Source: Planctomycetota bacterium
GTDB lineage: Bacteria > Planctomycetota > Phycisphaerae > Phycisphaerales > SM1A02
Length of the DNA: 37,406 bases
Reading direction: 5' to 3'
NCBI GenBank assembly: GCA_022560875.1
Contig: JADFSH010000021.1
Location: 1-37,406, forward strand
Made by a program: the position numbers and the translations under genes. Under the pieces are notes generated by a model. It saw only the letters and a list, made by a program, of their open reading frames with translations, did not search any database and was not told where the DNA came from. Each line of letters opens with the position of its first letter. Within the stretch, counting starts at the first letter, position 1. Below are positions 7,409-17,166 of this stretch, one piece after another.

Positions 7409-7481
7409 CCAAACCCCGGCCCGTAACCATCGCGAATCCTCCGTTCAACGCTGAACGGCATACCGTCTACAATTCAGGGAT

Positions 7482-9779
7482 ATGCCATCTCTCTTCCCCA
7501 GCCAGACCGCCCTCGGCTATGCGAAAGTTGCTGTGGAGCGCGGCGTGGATCGTTATCCCGACGGATTGACGTACGCCATCCCCCCGGAACTGGCCGACCT
7601 GAGATCGGGGGAGCGGGTCATGGTGCCCCTGGGTCGGGGAGACACCACCGCCGGCGGCTGCATCATCTCCATCAGCCGGGAGACGGATCTCGATCCCGAC
7701 CGGATCAAGTTCATCCGTGGGCGCGATGCGTCGTCGGCCAAACTCCCGGGTGATCTCATCGAACTGGCCCGGTGGATCAGCAATTACTACTGCGCTCCTA
7801 TCGGTATGACTCTGGCGGCAATGCTTCCCGCAGCCGTCAAACGCAATATCGGGGCGGTCACGAAGACCATGCTTGATCTCGGCAACCCCCTGCCGCTTGA
7901 GGTGAAGCTCCCTCCCAAGCAGCGGGCGGTCCTGGAGGCTCTGGCTTCACTCCCTCCTGAGAAGCGTCCCATCGAGCTGAGCGCCCTGCGGGAACTCGCC
8001 GGATTGAAGACAAATTCCCCCATCCGGCGTTTGCTCGATCGCAAGCTCCTGGATCAGCAACAGCGCAGTACGGTCGAAGCGACCTGGGCACAGCACGCCA
8101 CCGATGACTTCCGTCCCGACTCCCTCACCGCCAAGCAGCAGCAAATCATCGACAAGATCATCTCGACCCTCGATAAGGGGTTTTCTTCGCATCTTCTGTA
8201 TGGTGTCACCGGTTCGGGCAAAACGGAAATCTACATCCGACTGATTGAGCGTGTCATTCAGGCGGGTAAGACGGCGCTGATGCTCGTGCCGGAGATATCC
8301 CTGACTCCCCAGACCGGCGGTCGGCTGATCGGTCGCTTTGCGGACCATCGAGTGGCCATACTTCATTCGGGCCTGACGTCGGCCCAGCGACATCAGCAAT
8401 GGGCTCTCGTCGCCAATGGTGGCGCGCACATTATTCTGGGAGCGCGTTCGGCAATTTTCGCCCCCGTGCCGGGGGGAAAGATCGGGCTGATCATCGTCGA
8501 TGAGGAGCATGACGGTTCATACAAGCAGGACCAGGCCCCGCGTTATCACGGCCGGGATGTGGCGATCCGCCGCGCCCAGCTCGCGGGTTGCCCGATCATC
8601 CTGGGCAGTGCGACGCCTTCGCTGGAAAGCTGGCACAACGCGACCGAAAACGGAAAATATGCCTTGCATATCCTCGACGAGCGCGCTCCGGGCCTCAGGC
8701 TTCCCACGGTGAAGGTGGTTGATTTCGCCGAACAGGCCCGGGCCCATCACGATCGCAAGGTCCATCTCCTCGGACCCATGCTCGAAGGGGCCATCGGACG
8801 GACGTTGGAAACCGGCGGGCAGATCCTTCTGCTGCTCAATCGTCGGGGATACGCCAATTACATTGCGTGCCCGGATCAAACATGCGGCTGGGTAATGACC
8901 TGCGATCATTGCGACGTCACCACGGTCTATCACAAGTCGAAACGACTGGCAACCGGGGGATTCGTCCAGTGTCATCATTGTCTCACGGAACAGCGACTCC
9001 CTTCCCAATGTCCGGATTGCGCCAACAAGGTCACGACCTTCGGACTCGGCACCCAGCGGGTGGAGGAGGAAATCACCAACAAGTTTCCTGAACTTGTCAC
9101 TGGACAAACGATGCTGCGTATCGATTCGGACACCATGCACGGGGCAAAGTCGTTTCACGATGCACTGGAGCGTTTCGGGCGGGGCGATATCAGGCTGATG
9201 CTGGGAACGCAGATGATCGCCAAGGGGCTGGATTTTCCCGGAGTGCGTCTGGTGGGCGTGATCAACGCCGACACCGCACTCAATCTGCCCGACTTCCGGG
9301 CGGCAGAACGCACGTTTCAACTCGTCAGTCAGGTCGCGGGTCGATGCGGGCGTGGCGACCAGCCGGGGCTGGCCATCGTGCAGACATTCAATCCGGGGGT
9401 TCCCGCAATCCGTCTCGCCGCGGCACATGCCTATACGGAGTTCGCTGAAATCGAGCTCTCGGAACGCCGGCAATGCAACCTGCCGCCTTATTCGCGGATG
9501 GCCCGGATCGTCGTGAGGGATGCCGAGCTGATGAAGTGCATAGCCATCGGCAAGCGTCTGGCCGAGGGACTGCGCTCCCTTGCCGACGATTCGCAGCGAA
9601 TCCGTGGCCCCGCCCCCTGCCCGATCGCGCGACTGTCAGACCGGCATCGCCAACAGGTGGAAATCCTCGCCACCAACGCGAGTTCATTGCAGTCCTTATT
9701 GGCGTCCGCTCGCAGCGCAGGGATGATTCAACCGGGGGCTTCGATGGCCGTGGATGTCGATCCCACCACGATGCTCTAG
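7482..9779 (+). CDS. priA: Primosomal replication restart helicase PriA
   Basis: PriA reloads the replisome at stalled or collapsed forks in the cytoplasm as a 3'-to-5' superfamily 2 DNA helicase. The protein has 765 residues, close to the family norm (~730). Visible in order: an N-terminal DNA-binding region starting YAKVAVERGVDRYPDGLTYAIP; Walker A GVTGSGKTEIY near 240-250; Walker B/DEEH box VDEEHDGSYKQDQAPRYHGRDVA near 339-360; motif III-like ILGSATPSLES; then the zinc-binding insertion with paired Cys motifs (CPDQTC, CDHC, CHHC, CPDC; ~463-520); and the helicase C-terminal part GTQMIAKGLDFPGVRLVGVINAD and QVAGRCGRGDQPG. All key residues look intact. No ribosome site precedes the ATG, and the start matches the usual N-terminus. 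It stands alone, between the small basic ORF and sucA. Confidence 0.97.
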   Translation: MPSLFPSQTALGYAKVAVERGVDRYPDGLTYAIPPELADLRSGERVMVPLGRGDTTAGGCIISISRETDLDPDRIKFIRGRDASSAKLPGDLIELARWISNYYCAPIGMTLAAMLPAAVKRNIGAVTKTMLDLGNPLPLEVKLPPKQRAVLEALASLPPEKRPIELSALRELAGLKTNSPIRRLLDRKLLDQQQRSTVEATWAQHATDDFRPDSLTAKQQQIIDKIISTLDKGFSSHLLYGVTGSGKTEIYIRLIERVIQAGKTALMLVPEISLTPQTGGRLIGRFADHRVAILHSGLTSAQRHQQWALVANGGAHIILGARSAIFAPVPGGKIGLIIVDEEHDGSYKQDQAPRYHGRDVAIRRAQLAGCPIILGSATPSLESWHNATENGKYALHILDERAPGLRLPTVKVVDFAEQARAHHDRKVHLLGPMLEGAIGRTLETGGQILLLLNRRGYANYIACPDQTCGWVMTCDHCDVTTVYHKSKRLATGGFVQCHHCLTEQRLPSQCPDCANKVTTFGLGTQRVEEEITNKFPELVTGQTMLRIDSDTMHGAKSFHDALERFGRGDIRLMLGTQMIAKGLDFPGVRLVGVINADTALNLPDFRAAERTFQLVSQVAGRCGRGDQPGLAIVQTFNPGVPAIRLAAAHAYTEFAEIELSERRQCNLPPYSRMARIVVRDAELMKCIAIGKRLAEGLRSLADDSQRIRGPAPCPIARLSDRHRQQVEILATNASSLQSLLASARSAGMIQPGASMAVDVDPTTML

Positions 9780-10010
9780 AAAGCCGGCCAGAATAGAGTC
9801 CGACCGCAGGAAAGGGCTGAAAACCATTCTCCGGAAGGTCGATGAAGGTGAAGCTATTGGACTCAAATCACGCACAGAAATCGCCTGACCTCCGTCGATG
9901 CTTCTTTGTGCAAATGCGGTAAAATCAGCGATCCCTTGCAGGGGTTATCTCTCAAGATCGTGACCCCCCTGACCCTTTCAACGCTCTCGTCATTGCAGGA
10001 ACCATTCTTC

Positions 10011-12884
10011 ATGCCCACTGAACGGACCGAACTGTCCATCAACTCCTGGAACAGCGAATACATCGACAATCTGTATCAGCAGTGGTCGGATACTCCTACA
10101 TCTGTTTCCTCTGACTGGCAGCAATTCTTTCAGGGCTTCGATCTGGGTTTTCGCCCATCCCCGGACAGTGCTCCCCCGGAAGGCCCCACTGGTCTTCCGG
10201 CACTTCCCGAAGCCGGCAAGGCCGCTTCGACCGCACGCCCCGGGGAAATCCATGTTGCCCATACGAAGCAGGGCAAAGTCGATGTGCTGATCTATCATTA
10301 TCGCGACATCGGGCATCTTGCCGCCGATCTCGATCCTTTGGGAACAAAGCGACCGGCCCCGGAACAACTGACCCTTGAGTGGTTCGGCTTGAGCGAAGCC
10401 GACCTGGATGAGCGGTTCGATCCCGGTACTCTGCCGCTGAACGAAGCGGCACCGCTGCGTGACATTATCGAGGTTCTCAAAGACACATATTGTCGCCACA
10501 TCGGGGTGGAGTACATGCACATCCAGAACCCCGAACAGCGCCGCTGGCTACGAAGCAGGATGGAGACGGTGCGGAACCGGCCCGCCGTCCCCCACGATCA
10601 GAAGATTCGAATCCTCCGCGAACTCGCCGAGGCGGAGGGGCTGGAAAGCTTCCTCAATGTTCGTTACCGAGGCAAGAAGCGATTCAGTCTCGAAGGCGGT
10701 GAATCACTCAATCCCATGCTCAACGAGATCATCACCCATTCTCCGGCAATGGGTATCAAGGAACTTGCAATCGGCATGGCCCATCGGGGCAGGCTCAACG
10801 TCCTCGTCAACATCCTCGACAAGACCTACGACCAGCTCTTCTCCGAGTTCGAGGAATCGTGGGTCGAGGATTTCACCAAAGGTGGCGGCGATGTGAAATA
10901 TCACCGCGGGTTCAGCGCTGATCTGACGACCGCCTCCGGTGAAATCGTGCGGGTCACCCTCAGCCCGAATCCCTCGCATCTCGAGTTCGCCAACCCGCTC
11001 GTCATTGGACGGGTCCGGGCCAAACAGCGAATTCGCCAGGACGCCAAACGCGAGCAGTGCGTGCCGATCATTATCCACGGCGATGCGGCCTTCCCCGGCC
11101 AGGGGATCGTCGCGGAAACCTTCAACATGACGCATCTGGACGGCTACACCGTGGGCGGGACGATCCACTTCATCATCAACAACCAGATCGGCTTTACGAC
11201 GAATCCTTCCGATTCATACGGCGGCAAGTACTGCACCGACATCGCGAAGATGATCGAGGCCCCCATCTTTCACGTGAATGGCGACGATCCGGAGGCCTGC
11301 ACCTTTGTCGCCACCCTGGCTCTCGAATACCGGCAAACCTTCAAGAACGACGTCGTCATCGACATGTGGTGCTATCGCAAGTACGGCCATAACGAGGGTG
11401 ACGAGCCGATGTTCACCCAGCCGTTGCTCTACAAGAAAATCAAGGCCCAGAAGCCGGTGCATGAGTGTTACGTACAGCAACTCATCGATGAAGGTGAAAT
11501 CACTCAGGACATTTTTGAGACCATGTCCGCCGAGATCCGCCAGGAGATGGAGGAGGCCCAGACCCGCTCGAAAGAAAAACCGGTGGCCGGCAATGTCTCG
11601 GCCTTCCAGTCGGTCTGGAGCGGACTCACGGAACGGTATAACGATGATCCGGTGGAAACCGGGGTCGATGTCGCTTCGCTTGAGAAAGTCGCCCGCGCCC
11701 TCGGCTCAATTCCGGAGGGGTTCAATCTCAACAAGAAACTCAACAAGTTGCTCGAGATTCGGGGCGGAGTGATCGAGAAGGATCTCCCCATCGACTGGGG
11801 AACGGGTGAAATGTACGCCTACGGCACGCTGGTACTGGAAGGCCATCCGGTGCGACTGACCGGCCAGGATGTTGAGCGGGGCACATTCAGCCACCGCCAC
11901 GCCGTATTCCTCGACCAGGAGACCGGCGCTTCCTATGAGCCGCTGAACCATATCGAGGAAGGACAGGCAAAGTTCTGCATTCACAACAGTCCGCTTACCG
12001 AGAATGCCTGCCTCTCTTTCGAGTATGGCTATTCACTGGGCGATCCGAACATGCTGGTGATCTGGGAGGCGCAGTTCGGTGACTTTGCCAACGGCGCGCA
12101 GGTCATCTTCGACCAGTTCATCGCCTCCGCCGAAGCCAAATGGAAACGGTTCACGGGATTGACCTGCTTCCTCCCCCACGGCTACGAGGGGGCCGGACCC
12201 GAGCATTCCAGCGCCCGATTGGAGCGATTCCTCGCCCTCTGCGCCAACAACAACATGCAGGTGGTCTACCCCACCACTCCCGCGCAGCATTTTCATCTCA
12301 TCCGGCGTCAGATGAAACGCAACTTCCGCAAGCCGCTCATCGTCATGACCCCGAAAAGCCTGCTCCGCCACCCCCAGGCGGTCAGTCATCGGGAAGATCT
12401 CATCAGCGGCAGGTTTCACCACATTCTCGACGACCCGTCCGTGACCGATCCGAAAAAGATCCGCCGCGTGATCATGTGCTCGGGAAAGATTTACTACGAT
12501 TTCGTCGCGCATCGGAAAACCGTCCAGCGCGATGACGTGGCGGTGATCCGCATCGAGCAGTTATATCCCCTCCGCGTCGAGAGCCTGGAGCGGATACTTG
12601 AACGCTACGCCGGAGCTGAACTCATCTGGGCCCAGGAAGAGCCGGAGAACATGGGCGCATGGCGTTACATCGAGGATCAACTCAGAGAGAAGATGGAATT
12701 GAGTTTCCCCTATGTCGGGCGCGAGGCCAATGCCTCCCCCGCCGTGGCCTCGGCAAGGATGCACAAGCAGGAGCAGGAACGCATCCTGATCAACGCCCTC
12801 GGCCTGCCCGGGGGAAGTTCCGGGGGAGCTTCCCCGGAAACATCAGACGCGAAAGCAGTCCCGACCCCGGTCAAAACCACCTGA
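10011..12884 (+). CDS. sucA: 2-oxoglutarate dehydrogenase E1 component
   Basis: This thiamine-diphosphate enzyme decarboxylates 2-oxoglutarate and passes the succinyl group to the lipoyl arm of E2 in the TCA cycle. The frame is open further upstream (from 9906), but ATG 10011 gives the canonical N-terminus (SWNSEYIDNLYQQW...DWQQFF, which docks E2) and 957 residues, as in other bacterial E1o proteins. Signatures: MAHRGRLNVLVNI near 257; VKYHRGFS; LSPNPSHLEFANP; the TPP/Mg2+ site HGDAAFPGQGIVAETFNM near 357; NNQIGFTT; and in the C-terminal half EGQAKFCIHNS, GYEGAGPEHSSARLERFL and IWAQEEPENMGAW. Residues known to bind cofactor are present. sucB follows 73 bases downstream, so the two are probably cotranscribed; lpd (E3) is not in the window. 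The 231 bases before the start show no clear promoter. Confidence 0.96.
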   Translation: MPTERTELSINSWNSEYIDNLYQQWSDTPTSVSSDWQQFFQGFDLGFRPSPDSAPPEGPTGLPALPEAGKAASTARPGEIHVAHTKQGKVDVLIYHYRDIGHLAADLDPLGTKRPAPEQLTLEWFGLSEADLDERFDPGTLPLNEAAPLRDIIEVLKDTYCRHIGVEYMHIQNPEQRRWLRSRMETVRNRPAVPHDQKIRILRELAEAEGLESFLNVRYRGKKRFSLEGGESLNPMLNEIITHSPAMGIKELAIGMAHRGRLNVLVNILDKTYDQLFSEFEESWVEDFTKGGGDVKYHRGFSADLTTASGEIVRVTLSPNPSHLEFANPLVIGRVRAKQRIRQDAKREQCVPIIIHGDAAFPGQGIVAETFNMTHLDGYTVGGTIHFIINNQIGFTTNPSDSYGGKYCTDIAKMIEAPIFHVNGDDPEACTFVATLALEYRQTFKNDVVIDMWCYRKYGHNEGDEPMFTQPLLYKKIKAQKPVHECYVQQLIDEGEITQDIFETMSAEIRQEMEEAQTRSKEKPVAGNVSAFQSVWSGLTERYNDDPVETGVDVASLEKVARALGSIPEGFNLNKKLNKLLEIRGGVIEKDLPIDWGTGEMYAYGTLVLEGHPVRLTGQDVERGTFSHRHAVFLDQETGASYEPLNHIEEGQAKFCIHNSPLTENACLSFEYGYSLGDPNMLVIWEAQFGDFANGAQVIFDQFIASAEAKWKRFTGLTCFLPHGYEGAGPEHSSARLERFLALCANNNMQVVYPTTPAQHFHLIRRQMKRNFRKPLIVMTPKSLLRHPQAVSHREDLISGRFHHILDDPSVTDPKKIRRVIMCSGKIYYDFVAHRKTVQRDDVAVIRIEQLYPLRVESLERILERYAGAELIWAQEEPENMGAWRYIEDQLREKMELSFPYVGREANASPAVASARMHKQEQERILINALGLPGGSSGGASPETSDAKAVPTPVKTT

Positions 12885-12957
12885 TTCGCGTCTCCGCAAG
12901 ATACCATGACCCCACGCTCGAAATTCTCGTTGACTCACACAAGGAATCAGGATTCCC

Positions 12958-14247
12958 ATGACCGCTGAAATCACCATTCCCTCGCCCGGCGAATCCATCA
13001 CGGAAGTCACTCTCGGACCGTGGCACAAGCAGTCCGGGGATTGGGTCGAGCAAGATGAGACCCTCGTCGAAATCGAGTCGGACAAGGTCACCCTCGAAGT
13101 GCCCGCACCCTCATCCGGTATCCTCTCTACGACTGCGGAGGAAGGCGCGGAGATGAACGTGGGCGATGTGATCGGATCGATCGATACCAATGCGGCCAGG
13201 CCTTCCGAGTCTGCGGAAGCAGCTTCTAAGCAACCCGGCAGCACAATCCACTCCGCCGTCACCAACGAAGTGGCCACCGCCACCGTCGCGGCGACGGACA
13301 GCATCGCCCGCGCCACCACCATGGCCCGGAAGATCGCCCAGGAAGCGGGCGTGGATCTGACCGCCGTCGCAGGCAGCGGCCCGGCGGGACGAATCATGAA
13401 GGCGGATGTCATCGCCGCAACCCCCGGAAGTGAGGGGTCACCTGCTAGCGTTGTAACACCATCCACCCCCGTCACCGCATCCCAACCGATTGTTCCCGCA
13501 GTGGTGATCTCGGCGGTCCCAACTCCAGGGTCCGGGCCGCGGGGCCTGCGTCGGGAGAAGATGAGCAAGCTTCGCCAGCGGATCGCCGAGCGTCTGGTGC
13601 AGGCTCAGCATTCTGCGGCCATGCTCACGACGTTCAACGAATGCGACATGAGTGAAGTCATGCGTCTGCGCAAGCTGCATAAGGAGTCATTCTCCGAGAA
13701 GCACGGCGTGGGCCTGGGTTTCATGTCCTTTTTCATCAAGGCCTGCACTTCAGCGCTCAGGCAGTTTCCGAGGGTCAATGCCTACATCGTGGGCAACGAG
13801 TACGAGTACCACGACTACGTGGATATTTCCGTGGCGGTGGGAACCGACAAGGGACTTGTCGTACCCGTGCTGCGTAATACCGAGCTGATGTCGTTCGCGG
13901 AGGTTGAATCGACGATCAAGAACTTCGCCCTGCGGGCCCGGGAGAACAAGCTGACCATGGATGAAATGACCGGCGGGACGTTCACCATCTCCAACGGGGG
14001 CGTGTACGGATCGCTCAACTCGACCCCCATTCTCAACCCGCCCCAGTCGGGCATTCTCGGCATGCACGCGATCAAAAAGCGTGCGGTGGAGGATCCGGAC
14101 AACCCGGGGCAGGTGGTCATCCGACCGATGATGTATCTCGCCCTGAGCTACGATCACCGCATCGTGGACGGGGCGGAGGCGGTGGGCTTCCTCGTCCACG
14201 TGAAGAACTGCATCGAGAACCCGGAACGGTTGCTGCTGGGGCTGTAA
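12958..14247 (+). CDS. sucB: Dihydrolipoamide succinyltransferase, E2 of 2-oxoglutarate dehydrogenase
   Basis: E2 forms the core of the 2-oxoglutarate dehydrogenase complex and transfers succinyl groups to CoA. The 429 residues show the classic order: one lipoyl domain (1-77) with the lipoylated lysine K43 in ESDKVTLEV; an Ala/Thr/Ser linker; the E1/E3-binding domain (~115-153: [19 protein letters not shown]...[11 protein letters not shown]); a second Pro/Ser/Val linker; and the acyltransferase domain (~197-429), starting with the typical [20 protein letters not shown]. The catalytic H400 and D404 are in SYDHRIVDG. The end, NPERLLLGL, is typical. It is the second gene after sucA and is closed by an intrinsic terminator, consistent with a two-gene operon. 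Confidence 0.96.
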   Translation: MTAEITIPSPGESITEVTLGPWHKQSGDWVEQDETLVEIESDKVTLEVPAPSSGILSTTAEEGAEMNVGDVIGSIDTNAARPSESAEAASKQPGSTIHSAVTNEVATATVAATDSIARATTMARKIAQEAGVDLTAVAGSGPAGRIMKADVIAATPGSEGSPASVVTPSTPVTASQPIVPAVVISAVPTPGSGPRGLRREKMSKLRQRIAERLVQAQHSAAMLTTFNECDMSEVMRLRKLHKESFSEKHGVGLGFMSFFIKACTSALRQFPRVNAYIVGNEYEYHDYVDISVAVGTDKGLVVPVLRNTELMSFAEVESTIKNFALRARENKLTMDEMTGGTFTISNGGVYGSLNSTPILNPPQSGILGMHAIKKRAVEDPDNPGQVVIRPMMYLALSYDHRIVDGAEAVGFLVHVKNCIENPERLLLGL

Positions 14248-14265
14248 TATTCAACTTATGTACAG

Positions 14266-14295
14266 AAAAAGCCTGCGTTTCGTCGCGGGCTTTTT
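14266..14295 (+). terminator. Intrinsic terminator of the sucA-sucB operon
   Basis: AAAAAGCCTGCG (14266-14277) pairs with CGCGGGCTTTTT (14284-14295), with a single G-U pair and a 6-base loop. The 3' arm ends in five T's. It lies 18 bases after the sucB stop and is a textbook rho-independent terminator. Confidence 0.85.
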
Positions 14296-14456
14296 CGTGT
14301 CGAAAGTGAATCGCTTGTCTACCCGCTGGCAAGGAGGTTTCGACGCTGATAGCCGGAGACCGGATTTTTCACCCTCACGATGAAGCAAACAGGCAGGGAA
14401 CCGTCTCAACATGTACTATAACCGTCTCACAATTCATCGTACCATGGAGGTCAATC

Positions 14457-14933
14457 ATGCTTCATCTGACAACATTGGCACAAGAATCCCCGGCACAAGG
14501 ACCCCCATCTGAAGAGCTTGTCGCCTTGGGAGTTATCCTTTTTGCGATCGGCGTCGTGTTCCTTGTCACACTGCTCGTTTACCTCATCGTCGCCATACTG
14601 TTATATGGTTGCCTGTCGCGTGTACCACAAGAATATCAACGGATGAAGCCCGGTCTGGTATTCCTTCTCCTCATTCCCCTCTTCAACCTGATCTGGAACT
14701 TTTTCGTATTTCTCAGGATACCCGAATCCTATCAGGCGTATTTCGCATCGCAGGGCCGGACGGATGTCGGCGATTGCGGCAAGTCGATCGGTCTCTGGCT
14801 ATCGATCTGTGTTGCGTGCAGTATCATTCCCTGCGTCAATTATATCTCCGGACCGGCATCGCTTGTTCTGCTCATCATCTTCTTCGTGAAGATCTTCGGA
14901 CTTAAATCGCAGATCCCGCAAGCGACTGCCTGA
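14457..14933 (+). CDS. Small multi-pass membrane protein of unknown function
   Basis: The protein has 158 residues and a ribosome site GGAGGT at 14447-14452. It has three to four hydrophobic helices (about 22-50, 66-88, 108-125 and 128-150). Between them is a conserved-looking cytoplasmic segment RVPQEYQRMKPGLVFLLLIPLFNL, then RIPESYQAYFASQGRTDVGDCGKSIG. I remember similar short proteins with the 'VP.EYR.M.PG..WL..IP.FNL.W.F' pattern in several phyla, always uncharacterised. There is no signal peptidase site and no catalytic motif. It lies alone between the sucB terminator and the convergent sppA gene, so the context gives no function. Confidence 0.8.
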   Translation: MLHLTTLAQESPAQGPPSEELVALGVILFAIGVVFLVTLLVYLIVAILLYGCLSRVPQEYQRMKPGLVFLLLIPLFNLIWNFFVFLRIPESYQAYFASQGRTDVGDCGKSIGLWLSICVACSIIPCVNYISGPASLVLLIIFFVKIFGLKSQIPQATA

Positions 14934-15033
14934 CCGGATTCGATAACTCATTCTTTCCGGACATCTTCAATCGCTCCGCAAATTAATGCGAGCGTGTTAT
15001 TCCTGTCTGGGGCAATGTCCTGCACGATCACCG

Positions 15034-16041
15034 CTACCACACCATCGGATCCCACAGGTAATAGAAGCCTGCGGCGTCGGTCATGCCGGGCAAACCCAGA
15101 TTGAGCTGCATCAGGTTCAGTTGCATCTGGCCCGCCTGAGCGGGAACACCCGGGCTTTGTGCATAGGGACTCCCCACGTGTTGGGTCGGGCGGTGGTATT
15201 TCACGAGGGTCGCCCGAGTCAACCCTGCCCGCTGCTTGGCCGTTGCAAAGGCGTCGCGGATGTCACCCAGTTGATCGACCAGCCCCAACTCCAGCGCCCG
15301 AATCCCCGTGACCACCCGGCCATCGGTGATCGCATCCACCAGAGCAGGATCAAGCTTTGTTCTGTTCTCCACTACGACCCTTCGGAAAGAGGCGTAGAGT
15401 TCATTGACGATTCCCTGCAACAGTTCGCGATGTTCGGCAGACATGGGCTCCAGGGGTGAGCCGACTTTCTTGTTCGGGCCGGAGGTGATCGCATCAGCGC
15501 GGATGCCGATCCGCTTCATCCCCTCGGAGAAATTCACGGTCTGCATGATCACCCCGATCGACCCGGTGATCGTGGTGGGATTGGCGATGATCTCATCCCC
15601 GGCGCAGGCGATGTAATACCCCCCCGATGCCGCGATGCCTCCCATGAGAATCACCACCGGCTTGCCGGTCGATTCCTTGAAGTGCTTGAGTTCTCGATAC
15701 ATGAGATCGGAGGCGGTCACTGTGCCGCCGGGGGAGTTGATCTTGACGATCACCGCTTTCACCCGAGAATCCCTTGACGCCTTCTTCAAGGCCTCGGCAA
15801 AGCGGCCCACGGGGTTTTCCGACGATCCGAACAGTCCGGACCTGGAGCTGTCGGATATTACCCCGGTCACATCGATCAACGCGACCTTGGGTTGAGACCG
15901 CCACCCGCCCTCATCGCCCATCACCTTGGTTTCCACCAGATTATGCGTGCTGGGCACGATATCGATGATGAAGCGGAAACCGCCGCATCCGGCCAGGAGA
16001 AGGAGACAAGGGATCATCGCCATACGCATAAGTGTCTTCAT
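15034..16041 (-). CDS. sppA: Signal peptide peptidase SppA (short form), probable lipoprotein
   Basis: SppA cleaves leftover signal peptides and other membrane peptides. The chosen ATG (16041) gives 335 residues and puts a lipobox, LLLLAGC, with Cys19 right after the hydrophobic segment; the longer frame to 16086 has no signal. The S49 peptidase fold is clear: KVALIDVTGVI, VKAVIVKINSPGGTVTAS, then the nucleophile Ser139 in GGIAASGGYYIA, then GSIGVIMQ and the general base Lys191 in TSGPNKKVGSP (matching the SGxxKxxGSP motif of Bacillus SppA). It is the ~300-residue single-domain type. Lipid anchoring instead of a plain membrane helix is a notable detail. It is divergent from rsmH with 138 bases between starts and converges on the membrane protein gene on its other side. 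Confidence 0.92.
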   Translation of the reverse strand: MKTLMRMAMIPCLLLLAGCGGFRFIIDIVPSTHNLVETKVMGDEGGWRSQPKVALIDVTGVISDSSRSGLFGSSENPVGRFAEALKKASRDSRVKAVIVKINSPGGTVTASDLMYRELKHFKESTGKPVVILMGGIAASGGYYIACAGDEIIANPTTITGSIGVIMQTVNFSEGMKRIGIRADAITSGPNKKVGSPLEPMSAEHRELLQGIVNELYASFRRVVVENRTKLDPALVDAITDGRVVTGIRALELGLVDQLGDIRDAFATAKQRAGLTRATLVKYHRPTQHVGSPYAQSPGVPAQAGQMQLNLMQLNLGLPGMTDAAGFYYLWDPMVW

Positions 16042-16179
16042 GGTTTGCTCTCGAAAATTACTGATCGCCGATTGGCTTATCGACACTCAGGTCGCTGGTG
16101 TCCACCGTTCATCAGTCGGAGAAGGCTCTTTCCATCTCGAATGGATGGTCATTTTCCTTTCATCTGGTACAACGACGAT

Positions 16180-17112
16180 ATGCCTGATCACGGCCACACG
16201 CCGGTACTGCTGGAGCCGGTGCTGCAACTACTCAACCCCCAACCGGGGGAAATTGTTCTGGACTGCACGGTAGGCCGAGGGGGTCATAGCGCAGCTTTTG
16301 CAGATGCCGTGGGACCGGAGGGAAAGATTATCGGATTCGACCTCGATCCGGAAAATATCAAGTATTCGAGTCAGCGACTCGAGTCCTCGGGCGTCCCGTT
16401 CCTGGCTATCCACGACAGCTTCGTCAGAGCCCCGGCCAAGCTTGCCGAACTCGGGGTGCGGGCGGATGTGATCTTCGCCGATCTGGGTTTTTCCACCCGC
16501 CAGATGGACAATCCGGACCGGGGATTCAGTTTTCAGACCGACGGCCCGCTGGATATGCGACTGGACCCCGCGAGCCCGGTCACGGCGGCAGACCTCATCG
16601 CCTCGATGAGCGAGCGTGAGCTGGCGGCAATCATTGCCGAAAATGGCGAAGAACCCCTGGCCGGGAAGATCGCCCGAAAACTTGTACAAAACCGCCGGAC
16701 CCTGCCGATTCAAACCACGGCGCGGCTTGCGCAACTGGTTGAGGAGGCTTACGGCTCACGAGCCCGTACCTCACGCCTGCATCCCGCCACGCGTACGTTC
16801 ATGGCCCTGCGCATCGCCGTCAACGATGAGCTGGCCGCACTTCGCTCGCTGCTCGACGACATCTCGCGCGGCGCAGAGCGGATTGAGAGCGACGGGTGGA
16901 TTAATGCGGCGGCGCGGGTCGGAGTCATAAGTTTTCACAGCCTTGAGGATCGTCTGGTCAAGCAGGCATTTGCCACCCTGGAAAAACGCGGTAAGGTATC
17001 GCGTCTGACGAAAAGGCCCATAACGGCCGGGCAGGAAGAAGTACAGGCCAACCCGCGGGCAAGGTCCGCGAAACTACGGGTCGCCAGGATGGCGCACCAT
17101 TCCGAAGTGTGA
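16180..17112 (+). CDS. rsmH: 16S rRNA (cytosine1402-N4)-methyltransferase
   Basis: RsmH (MraW) uses S-adenosylmethionine to methylate N4 of C1402 of 16S rRNA. The ATG at 16180 gives 310 residues and the standard opening HTPVLLEPVLQLL; an in-frame ATG at 16141 would add 13 unusual residues. Signatures: SAM-binding LDCTVGRGGHSAAF (27-40), FDLDP (53-57), IFADLGFSTRQMDNPDRGFSF (~99-118), GPLDMRLD (122-129), then RLHPATRTFMALRIAVNDEL and GVISFHSLEDRLVKQAF near the end. It is the first gene of a partial dcw cluster with the order rsmH, LysM gene, ftsL-like, ftsI-like. No mraZ is seen upstream, where sppA lies in the opposite direction. Confidence 0.96.
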   Translation: MPDHGHTPVLLEPVLQLLNPQPGEIVLDCTVGRGGHSAAFADAVGPEGKIIGFDLDPENIKYSSQRLESSGVPFLAIHDSFVRAPAKLAELGVRADVIFADLGFSTRQMDNPDRGFSFQTDGPLDMRLDPASPVTAADLIASMSERELAAIIAENGEEPLAGKIARKLVQNRRTLPIQTTARLAQLVEEAYGSRARTSRLHPATRTFMALRIAVNDELAALRSLLDDISRGAERIESDGWINAAARVGVISFHSLEDRLVKQAFATLEKRGKVSRLTKRPITAGQEEVQANPRARSAKLRVARMAHHSEV

Positions 17113-17166
17113 GGACGGCTGGGGAATACGGTCGCTCTTCACGTTACCGCACGGACGCTGAAACCT

